Part shown: positions 55,181 to 64,000 of the stretch, in pieces | Position numbering within the stretch: position 1 is the first letter of the stretch | Layout of the letters: each line of letters starts with the position of its first letter | NCBI RefSeq assembly: GCF_000213975.1 | Contig: NZ_GL892076.1 | Span: forward strand, 1,439,337 to 1,503,336 | Length of the DNA stretch: 64,000 bases | Direction of reading: 5' to 3' | Source: Centipeda periodontii DSM 2778 | GTDB taxonomy: Bacteria; Bacillota; Negativicutes; Selenomonadales; Selenomonadaceae | Made by a program: the position numbers and the translations under genes | Notes under the pieces: model-generated | The model's database searches: none | What the model was told of the DNA's origin: nothing | Seen by the model: the letters and a program-made list of their open reading frames with translations, nothing else

Positions 55181-57760
55181 TTGGGAAAGAAGAGTTCTGG
55201 CCGACGAACGTCGCGGTCTGTTTCCACCAAACGGAGGAATACGGCACCGAACGGATCAGGACGGAAGTATGAACTCATTGGCCTTATCCTTCTGGCATTT
55301 GCGCTTATTTCAGCGATTGGCATTCTTGGGCTGAACGTCGGCTTTGTTGGATTCTTTTTTGCAGATTTTTTTCGCTATCTGTTTGGTTGGGGCGCGTCAT
55401 TCGCCATTTTGATCATTGCCCTGATTAGTCTGCAATACATTATTCATCATCGTGGGCTGCTCTATACAAAAAAATTCTTTGGTGTCATCGGCTTGTTTGT
55501 TTCACTTCTTGCTGCATGGCATCACTTCGTTGTGCCCGTGGACGAGGAAATACTGCCGCAGAATCTCGCGGACGGCGGGGGATTGATCGGCGGCGGCGTT
55601 CTCTTTCTCATGCGCGCCTGCTTTGGCGTGGATGGCACGATTATTCTGCTGAGCACGATCATCGTCGGTTCTGTGCTCTTGGCTACGACATGGTCACTTG
55701 CCTCCGGCTATATGAAAACCAAAGAACAGGCGAAGAAAGGTGCAAATGTGGCAGGGGCTGTTATCAGTACGACACGCGAAAAAGTAAGTATCGCTACAGA
55801 GAAGATCGAACTGAAAACATCCGCGCTCGTTCATGATAGCTGCGCTTCTGTTCCTTACAATCAAGCAAATGATCCAATGTTTGCGGAGGAAAAAAATGTT
55901 CTTAAAACTGCTCCAATAGAGGTGGTTCAAGAAACACATGCCCCCGAACAGAAAGCACAAGCTATCCCATACGAGGAAGCGGAAGTGCATGAAACAGAGC
56001 CCGTACAGGAGGGCTGCGAGACGATTGTTTCGGAAGAGAAGCCGATTTCTGTCGATGAAGAGGAAGCTGCTTCTGTGTCGTTTCCATTTGACTATGAAAG
56101 AGAATTGGAACGATGCGAGGATGTTCCTGTCGTTCCTGTGGAGCAGCCCACAGAGGTGATGGAGGAGTGTCCTCCCACAGAGGAGGAAGAGACCGACGAT
56201 ATTACAGAGGATGCGAACTCCTCCACCTTCCCTGTGGTCGAAGAAAACAGGGATCTGTCCGATCCTCTTCCTGTTCCTCCAACTGTTGGTGCCGCAGATG
56301 AGGCGGGCGAGCGTCCGTATGAGCTGCCCAAAGTCACGTATATTCTTTCCAAGCATATCAAGAAAGAGAATGCGATGCTCGCGCAGGAAATACGAGAAAA
56401 TGCACAGATCTTACAGAAGACACTCGAGAGTTTTCATGTAAATGCGAAGGTTGTCAGCACTTGTCATGGACCTGCGGTCACGCGATTTGATCTGGAACCT
56501 GCGCCCGGGGTGAAGGTGAGTAAGATTACCAATCTTGCGGAGGATATTGCCCTGCAGCTTGCGACATCCTCCGTTCGCATTGAACCTGTTCCCGGGAAGG
56601 CGGCAATCGGTATCGAGATTCCAAATCGCACGCTAGAGAGCGTTCAGCTCCGAGAGGTTTTGGAGAACCCTGAGTTTCAGGGCGCATCTTCAAAACTCAC
56701 CGTTGGCCTCGGCATGGATATCAGCGGACAGGCGATTTTTGCGGATATTGGGAAAATGCCGCATCTCTTGGTGGCAGGCGCAACAGGCTCTGGTAAGTCC
56801 GTGTGCATCAACACCTTGATTTCGAGTATTCTGTTCAAGGCAACGCCGGATGAAGTGAAGTTTATCCTGATCGACCCAAAGATGGTTGAACTTTCGAATT
56901 ACAATGGGATTCCGCATCTCATGGTTCCGGTTGTGACCGATCCGAAGAAGGCATCGTCTGTGCTGAACTGGGCAGTACAGGAGATGGAGAAACGCTATTC
57001 GATTTTTGCAAATCATGGCGTTCGTGACATCAAGTCGTTCAATCGACGGTATCCGGAGGAAAAACTTCCGCTCATCGTCATTGTCATTGATGAGTTGGCG
57101 GATCTCATGATGGTTTCGCCCAAGGATGTGGAGGATGCCATCTGCAGAATCCTGCAAAAGGCGCGTGCGGCAGGAATCCATATGATCCTTGCGACGCAGC
57201 GCCCATCCGTCAATGTCATCACGGGCATCATCAAGGCAAATCTGCCGTCGCGTATTTCTTTTGCGGTATCCTCACAGGTGGATTCGCGCACCATATTGGA
57301 TCGCGGCGGAGCGGAAACGCTGCTCGGGAAGGGCGATATGCTCTTCTCACCGCAGGGAGCTGCCAAGCCAATCCGTGTGCAGGGGGCATTCATCAGCGAT
57401 GAAGAAGTTGAGATGCTGTTGGACTTCATCCGTGCACAGGAACAGGAGATCAGTGAGAATGAGGAGCTGATCGACTTTATGGAGACTGATGCGGCAGAAG
57501 ATGACAGCGTAGAGGAAGGCGGTTCACAGATCAAACAGGATCAGCTTCTCCCTGATGCGGTAGAGATCGTTATGTCCACGGGACAAGCATCCTCATCCAA
57601 TATTCAGCGCAGACTTGGTGTCGGTTACACAAGAGCCGCACGATTGGTCGATACGATGGAGGAGCTACACATCATCGGCCCCAGTGCCGGCGGCAATAAG
57701 CCAAGGGAAATCCTCATGACTTCGGAACAGGCAAAAGAATTGGTAAAAAGTCTCATGTAG
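55181..57760 (+). CDS. ftsK: DNA translocase FtsK/SpoIIIE
   Basis: This septal DNA pump clears chromosomes from the closing division site. The 859-residue protein has about four N-terminal membrane helices (from ELIGLILLAFALISAIGILG on), a long acidic Glu/Pro-rich linker, a RecA-like motor with Walker A GATGSGKS (533-540) and Walker B VIVIDELADLMM, and a C-terminal gamma winged helix (SNIQRRLGVGYTRAARLVDTME). I prefer TTG 55181, eight bases after GGAGGG, over ATG 55166, which would have that site inside the gene and none upstream. Confidence 0.93.
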   Translation: MGKKSSGRRTSRSVSTKRRNTAPNGSGRKYELIGLILLAFALISAIGILGLNVGFVGFFFADFFRYLFGWGASFAILIIALISLQYIIHHRGLLYTKKFFGVIGLFVSLLAAWHHFVVPVDEEILPQNLADGGGLIGGGVLFLMRACFGVDGTIILLSTIIVGSVLLATTWSLASGYMKTKEQAKKGANVAGAVISTTREKVSIATEKIELKTSALVHDSCASVPYNQANDPMFAEEKNVLKTAPIEVVQETHAPEQKAQAIPYEEAEVHETEPVQEGCETIVSEEKPISVDEEEAASVSFPFDYERELERCEDVPVVPVEQPTEVMEECPPTEEEETDDITEDANSSTFPVVEENRDLSDPLPVPPTVGAADEAGERPYELPKVTYILSKHIKKENAMLAQEIRENAQILQKTLESFHVNAKVVSTCHGPAVTRFDLEPAPGVKVSKITNLAEDIALQLATSSVRIEPVPGKAAIGIEIPNRTLESVQLREVLENPEFQGASSKLTVGLGMDISGQAIFADIGKMPHLLVAGATGSGKSVCINTLISSILFKATPDEVKFILIDPKMVELSNYNGIPHLMVPVVTDPKKASSVLNWAVQEMEKRYSIFANHGVRDIKSFNRRYPEEKLPLIVIVIDELADLMMVSPKDVEDAICRILQKARAAGIHMILATQRPSVNVITGIIKANLPSRISFAVSSQVDSRTILDRGGAETLLGKGDMLFSPQGAAKPIRVQGAFISDEEVEMLLDFIRAQEQEISENEELIDFMETDAAEDDSVEEGGSQIKQDQLLPDAVEIVMSTGQASSSNIQRRLGVGYTRAARLVDTMEELHIIGPSAGGNKPREILMTSEQAKELVKSLM

Positions 57761-57826
57761 CATGAGAATCTGCATCGTGTATACCGATTTGCGGCGTGTG
57801 GATTCCTATATTTTTCCTCAATTTTA

Positions 57827-57835
57827 TGCTATACT
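57827..57835 (+). promoter_or_regulatory. Extended -10 promoter of alaS
   Basis: TGCTATACT is an extended -10 with no clear -35, about 50 bases before the alaS start. There is no room or sequence for an alanine T-box. Confidence 0.5.
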
Positions 57836-57884
57836 TACGCACACTCAAGTTCTTTACGAACATGGTTTTAGGAGGGCGATTGCA

Positions 57885-60515
<2,631 letters not shown>

Positions 60516-60528
60516 CATGTATTGGTTT

Positions 60529-60560
60529 ATGGCTGTCACATCGCTGACAGCCATATTTTT
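60529..60560 (+). terminator. Terminator of alaS
   Basis: ATGGCTGTCA (60529-60538) pairs exactly with TGACAGCCAT (60545-60554), then a run of T. Confidence 0.85.
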
Positions 60561-60579
60561 TAGGGAATCACTGATAAAA
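60560..60579 (+). repeat. Dispersed 20-base repeat end (copy 2)
   Basis: TTAGGGAATCACTGATAAAA agrees with the complement of 38340-38359 at 16 of 20 bases and almost exactly with the left end at 38279-38298. It directly follows the alaS terminator, and no opposite end is seen before the next gene. Confidence 0.45.
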
Positions 60580-60594
60580 TGTTTAGAGGCTTCT

Positions 60595-61527
60595 ATGGAA
60601 AACGACATTACCGATCTCTTAAAAAAAAGAGCATACTTGCTTCTGATCCTTTTTCTGCTCATTGTAGTTTGTGTTTCGTTTTTCTTGCTGTATGGGATGG
60701 GGCGATCGGATCAGCTTACGCTGTCAAATGCGCATCTCGTCCATGAACAAAGCACATTGCAGGCGGGAAATCCGTCGATTGTTCAAGAAATACACATAGC
60801 GGAGGGCGATCATGTGATGCTGGGAACGCTCCTCGTCACGGTACAAAATGTATTCTCGGATGAGGAAATCGCCCGCTTGCAGAAAAATGTAGAACTTGCA
60901 CAACAGAATGTTGCACAAATTCGATATGAAGCTGCAGCGACATCTCAGAATTTGCCCGTGCAATCGGAACGTCTGGATGCTGCGCGCTTGCGTATGGAGC
61001 GAATGAAAGAGCTCTATGAGATGGGGGCAGTCAGTGCGGCGAAAAGAGATGAAGCAACTGCGGCGTACGAGCAGGAGAAGAGTGCTCTGACACTCGGCAG
61101 CAGACAAAGTGCAGGAGTGCCGAATCCTGCGGCGTTGCGTGCGGCAGAAGAACAACTCGAGAAAGCAGAGGAGAGCTTGACAAAAGCGCGCGATCATACG
61201 GGGGCAATAGGGCTATTTGCCGCGAGAGAAGGAGATGTGTCGGCGATCTTCGTAAAACAGGGCGACCGTATCGACAGCGGCGATTCAATCCTGTCACTGG
61301 ATGTTGCGGAAAACTGCTGGATTGAAGCAGAGATATCTGCAGAGGATGTGAGCAAGATTTATCCGGGGCAAATTGTCCGATATGAATTGGGTGGTCAGTC
61401 TGCCGAGGGAACGGTTGAGGAGAGCGCCGAATCAGAGAAAGAAGATGTGAAAATCGTTCGTATCTCTGTGCCGCCGGATCGAATTGCAGGGAATGAGGAA
61501 AACATCGTACTGCATTTTCTCCCGTAA
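60595..61527 (+). CDS. HlyD-like membrane fusion/adaptor protein
   Basis: The 310-residue protein has one N-terminal membrane helix (LLLILFLLIVVCVSFFLLYG), a lipoyl-like half (NPSIVQEIHIAEGDHVMLGTLL split by the helix hairpin), a coiled coil of about residues 85-200 rich in Ala/Glu/Gln, then the other half (FAAREGDVSAIFVKQGDRID) and a short beta-barrel domain. This is the layout of HlyD/EmrA adaptors. No transporter gene is adjacent, so its pump is unknown. ATG 60595 is behind AGAGG; the open frame back to 60517 runs through the terminator. Confidence 0.75.
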   Translation: MENDITDLLKKRAYLLLILFLLIVVCVSFFLLYGMGRSDQLTLSNAHLVHEQSTLQAGNPSIVQEIHIAEGDHVMLGTLLVTVQNVFSDEEIARLQKNVELAQQNVAQIRYEAAATSQNLPVQSERLDAARLRMERMKELYEMGAVSAAKRDEATAAYEQEKSALTLGSRQSAGVPNPAALRAAEEQLEKAEESLTKARDHTGAIGLFAAREGDVSAIFVKQGDRIDSGDSILSLDVAENCWIEAEISAEDVSKIYPGQIVRYELGGQSAEGTVEESAESEKEDVKIVRISVPPDRIAGNEENIVLHFLP

Positions 61528-61571
61528 TCAATGTGTGATGCATACCTAAACTTTTCGTACATGGCATTCTG

Positions 61572-61580
61572 TGCTATACT
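61572..61580 (+). promoter_or_regulatory. Extended -10 promoter of the TrpR-like gene
   Basis: TGCTATACT lies about 50 bases before the start. It probably drives the three overlapping genes that follow. Confidence 0.5.
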
Positions 61581-61630
61581 GGGAACGAATCAGCAAGATG
61601 AACCGCAGTGTTCATGAGAGGGATCTGCAT

Positions 61631-61951
61631 ATGGTAAATGAGAAATTGAGAGACGATCTGACCGATCAACTGTGTCGCGCAATCCTTTCATTGGATACCA
61701 TGGAGGAGTGCTATCAATTCTTTGAAGATGTCTGTACGATCGGGGAACTTCGTGCGATGGCACAGCGGCTGGATGTTGCCCGTATGCTACATGAAGGAAG
61801 CACCTATGACGATATCGTTACGCATACCGGTGCCAGTACTGCGACCATCAGCCGCGTCAAACGCTGTCTGAACTATGGGGCAGATGGATACACACTTGTA
61901 CTTGAAAAGGGCATTGTTGCACATCCGGTCGATAAGGAGAATCACAGATGA
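61631..61951 (+). CDS. YerC/YecD-type TrpR-related DNA-binding protein
   Basis: The 106-residue protein has the TrpR fold signature: TMEECYQFFEDVCTIGELRAM followed by the helix-turn-helix TYDDIVTHTGASTATISRVKRCL (each read in parts). YerC/YecD proteins in Firmicutes are TrpR homologues of poorly known effector. The four-base ATGA overlap with hisZ suggests a link to histidine synthesis. ATG 61631 follows GAGAGGG; the upstream frame to 61571 covers the promoter. Confidence 0.88.
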   Translation: MVNEKLRDDLTDQLCRAILSLDTMEECYQFFEDVCTIGELRAMAQRLDVARMLHEGSTYDDIVTHTGASTATISRVKRCLNYGADGYTLVLEKGIVAHPVDKENHR

Positions 61952-63126
61952 ATTCTGAAAAGCTCATTTTGGAAACGCCGTATGGAACACGGGATCTCCT
62001 GCCCGGAGATGCGGCAGAAATGCGCCATATGGAAAATACGTTGTCCGACTTATTTCGCTCATGGGGTTATGATGAGGTCATCACACCGACCATCGAACAT
62101 TTGGAAACGCTTGCTCCACGCATATTGGAAGAGAACTCTCTCTTCATGCTGCTGGGGAATAAGAACAAACTGCTTGCGCTTCGCAATGAAATGACGACAC
62201 CCATCGCAAGGCTTGTCAGCACTCGACTGAAGGACGCCCCTGTTCCTCTGAAACTGTCCTATATTTGCAATGTATTTCGTATGGAGCAAACTCAGATGGG
62301 GCGTCAGTGCGAGTTTCATCAGGCGGGTGTCGAACTGATGGGGAGCGAAACCCCTGCTTCCGATGCTGAGATTATTTCACTGGCGATCGAATCTGTCCTG
62401 CGGTGTGGCATCAAGGATTTTCAGATACACTTGGGGCAGGTTGCCTTTCTGGACGCCATGCTGGCGTATTATGCGATTGAGGAGTCCTTGTGCAGAGCAC
62501 TCAAATCCGCCATTGAGCGGCACGATATCGTTCTCATGGATCAGATGATTGACACATTGCCCCTTTCGATCGAGGATCAGGAGAATTTAAAGAAACTCCC
62601 GCTCTTAAATGGCAGAGAAGATCTTTTGAAACGCCTCTATGATTTCCCCCTCAACTCGCAAGGTCGCTCTGCTGTTGATAATCTAGCTGAGATTTATGCG
62701 CTGATCAAATCCTACGGATATGGCGATTATGTTCGTTTCGATCTGGGCATCATCCGCGATTTTAACTATTATACGGGGATGGTCTTCGAAGGCTATTCCG
62801 TTGGTCTGGGCTTTCCTCTGTGCGGCGGCGGGCGCTATGATCGCCTTTTGACCGACTATGGACATCCCCAGCCAGCGACGGGCTTTGCGCTCGGTATGGA
62901 GAGAATCCTCTTGGCACTGAATCGTCAAGGGATCCAGATTCCACCTGTGGTGAAGGATGTGTATATCGGATATGCGGATGACTTCATCAAGAATGCAATA
63001 AAGCGGGCGATGGAATTGCGCAGGGAGGGTAAATCAGCAGAGCTCGGGATGCAGGGGCAATCCCGTGAAGAAGCCGAACTTTCCTGTAAGAGGCGCGGAT
63101 ATAGCCGTCTTGAGTATTTCGGATGA
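61948..63126 (+). CDS. hisZ: ATP phosphoribosyltransferase regulatory subunit HisZ
   Basis: HisZ is a catalytically inactive HisRS paralogue that activates the short form of HisG, the first enzyme of histidine synthesis. The 392-residue protein has TPYGTRDLLPG, PTIEHLE, a MTTPIARL segment, QCEFHQAGVELMG and IRDFNYYTGMVFEGY. These fit HisZ better than HisRS, which also carries an anticodon-binding domain missing here. hisG is not next to it in this window. It overlaps both neighbours by four bases. Confidence 0.88.
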   Translation: MNSEKLILETPYGTRDLLPGDAAEMRHMENTLSDLFRSWGYDEVITPTIEHLETLAPRILEENSLFMLLGNKNKLLALRNEMTTPIARLVSTRLKDAPVPLKLSYICNVFRMEQTQMGRQCEFHQAGVELMGSETPASDAEIISLAIESVLRCGIKDFQIHLGQVAFLDAMLAYYAIEESLCRALKSAIERHDIVLMDQMIDTLPLSIEDQENLKKLPLLNGREDLLKRLYDFPLNSQGRSAVDNLAEIYALIKSYGYGDYVRFDLGIIRDFNYYTGMVFEGYSVGLGFPLCGGGRYDRLLTDYGHPQPATGFALGMERILLALNRQGIQIPPVVKDVYIGYADDFIKNAIKRAMELRREGKSAELGMQGQSREEAELSCKRRGYSRLEYFG

Positions 63127-63659
63127 AACAACGCATACACCAGTTTATACGAGCACTGTGCGGGCGGATGGGTCCAGAAGGACATCTGTTTGTAAGGTCT
63201 TATCTGAGCCTTGCCGAGAGGGATTTGTTCTATGCTATGCATGCGGCAGATCAATATCATGCCTTTCGTGTTGCACTTACGGCAAAGGACCTTTATGCAA
63301 AGCGAGGATGCATGGAGTTGGATACATATATCCTGCTCATTCGCTGTGCGTTGCTCCATGATATCGGTCGCGTAAAGGGCGCGGCGGATATTTGGGGGAA
63401 GGTATTTGCCGTTCTTGCTGATCGTTTCGCGCCGTCCGTAATACCATATTTCATCCGTCGCAAAGATACATATGGTATCTGTGGAAGAATCGGCATGGCA
63501 TTCTACATTTATGTGAGCCATCCGTATATTGGAGCAGATCGGCTACGTGCAATAGGAGACGTGGCAGAGGCGGATATTATTCAATACCATCAAAAAAAAC
63601 CAGCACCAGAGGATTCTCTGGTGCTGTCCATATTAAAGCAGGCAGATGCACAAAACTGA
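63123..63659 (+). CDS. HD-domain protein, probable phosphohydrolase
   Basis: The 178-residue protein has HD-domain metal residues: His in ADQYHAFRVA, the His-Asp pair in ALLHDIGR, His in VSHPYIGADRL and an Asp near the C-terminus (LKQADAQ). Small HD proteins hydrolyse nucleotides or other phosphoesters. It overlaps hisZ by ATGA, so it is in the same operon, but a role in histidine synthesis is not evident. Its codons at 63592-63626 also contain a minus-strand terminator for the convergent gene. Confidence 0.8.
   Translation: MKQRIHQFIRALCGRMGPEGHLFVRSYLSLAERDLFYAMHAADQYHAFRVALTAKDLYAKRGCMELDTYILLIRCALLHDIGRVKGAADIWGKVFAVLADRFAPSVIPYFIRRKDTYGICGRIGMAFYIYVSHPYIGADRLRAIGDVAEADIIQYHQKKPAPEDSLVLSILKQADAQN
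63592..63626 (-). terminator. Minus-strand terminator inside the HD gene
   Basis: CAGCACCAGAG (63601-63611) pairs exactly with CTCTGGTGCTG (63616-63626). Read on the minus strand the stem is followed by eight or so T (63592-63599), 40 bases after the dehydrogenase stop. Confidence 0.75.
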
Positions 63660-63665
63660 GGCTGG

Positions 63666-64000
63666 TCAATATCCGCGCTGCTTATCGACGACGTTGAGCA
63701 TTCCGATGCGCTGTGGGAAGATCTGCAAGTTGTTTCGAAAAATCTTGAGTGATCGATCCAAATACATTGGTGAGATCGCAGAGTGATGTGGGGTAATGAA
63801 TAGATTCGGCACGTTCCACAGAGGAGAGTCTTCGGGGAGCGGCTCTGTGGTAAAGACATCCAACGAAGCGCCTCGAATACGATTTGTCACAAGAGCTTCA
63901 ACGAGATCGGCTTCCTCGACCACATCACCTCTGGATACATTGATGAAAAAAGAATTTTCTTTCATCATATTAAAAGTATCGGCGTTAAATATTTTCTTTG
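63666..64000 (-). CDS. D-2-hydroxyacid dehydrogenase family protein (C-terminal part, start outside window)
   Basis: The frame is open through the right edge; the ATG at 63968 is internal (codons before it continue as KIFNADTFN). The part seen, FFINVSRGDVVEEADLVEAL, GASLDVFTTEPLP and TPHHSAIS, is the end of the NAD domain of SerA/formate-dehydrogenase-like enzymes, with the catalytic His in TPHHS. No ACT domain follows, so if it is SerA it is the short type; glyoxylate, phosphonate or other 2-hydroxyacid reductases are equally possible. Confidence 0.82.
   Translation of the reverse strand, partial: KKIFNADTFNMMKENSFFINVSRGDVVEEADLVEALVTNRIRGASLDVFTTEPLPEDSPLWNVPNLFITPHHSAISPMYLDRSLKIFRNNLQIFPQRIGMLNVVDKQRGY

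Overview
The window looks like a chromosome segment of a Selenomonas-like member of the Negativicutes, that is, a Firmicutes-lineage bacterium with an outer membrane. This is inference: no rRNA or marker gene is present. The grounds are Firmicutes-style gene order (fabK-fabD-fabG-acpP-fabF-rnc and smc-ftsY, scpA-scpB, a SpoIID-like gene, hisZ, queH) together with a tripartite RND efflux pump, which needs an outer membrane. Base composition is moderate to high in G+C, with many TTG and GTG starts behind strong Shine-Dalgarno sites.

Layout. 1-5720: type II fatty-acid synthesis operon (fabK end, fabD, fabG, acpP, a second FabK-like flavoprotein, fabF) ending in rnc. 5721-11310: an AT-richer accessory cassette with a GntR/UTRA regulator, a galactitol-type PTS (IIA, IIB, IIC), an FGGY kinase and a class II aldolase. 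It is closed by a second, divergent copy of the last 79 bases of rnc. 11311-16000: a two-gene RND efflux operon. 16001-20405: a trehalose locus (treC, a badly damaged treP, divergent treR). 20406-21404: fba on the minus strand. 21485-33549: smc, ftsY, nudF, an M50 protease, scpA, scpB, a U32 peptidase-family gene and mutS2. 33550-42850: a class A PBP, tyrS, yebC, ruvC, ruvA, ruvB, queH, a frameshifted SpoIID-family gene and queA. 42884-44506 (minus): a membrane-anchored SGNH hydrolase. 44563-55092: a CobO-like gene, ilvD, trmL, murB, ribF, rpsO, pnp, a second CobO-like gene, ahcY and mtaD. 55181-63659: ftsK, alaS, an HlyD-like protein, a TrpR-like regulator, hisZ and an HD-domain protein. The right edge cuts a minus-strand 2-hydroxyacid dehydrogenase.

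How it fits together. In many Firmicutes rnc, smc and ftsY are neighbours. Here about 15.8 kb of sugar-uptake, efflux and fba genes lies between rnc and smc, smc has its own near-consensus promoter, and a duplicated rnc tail marks one cassette boundary. The rest is largely housekeeping: lipid synthesis, chromosome segregation (SMC/ScpA/ScpB, FtsK), Holliday-junction repair (RuvABC), queuosine synthesis (QueH, QueA), cell wall (PBP, MurB, SpoIID) and S-adenosylhomocysteine recycling (AhcY, MtaD).

I found no clearly new multi-gene defence or signalling system, CRISPR array, integrase, transposase, tRNA or rRNA. The most notable observations are the duplicated rnc tail at the PTS cassette, the T8 frameshift in the SpoIID signal peptide, the doubly deleted treP beside intact treC and treR, a roughly 78-base inverted-repeat-bounded element between ruvC and ruvA with related ends elsewhere, and a PTS/FGGY/aldolase pathway that lacks an obvious oxidoreductase.
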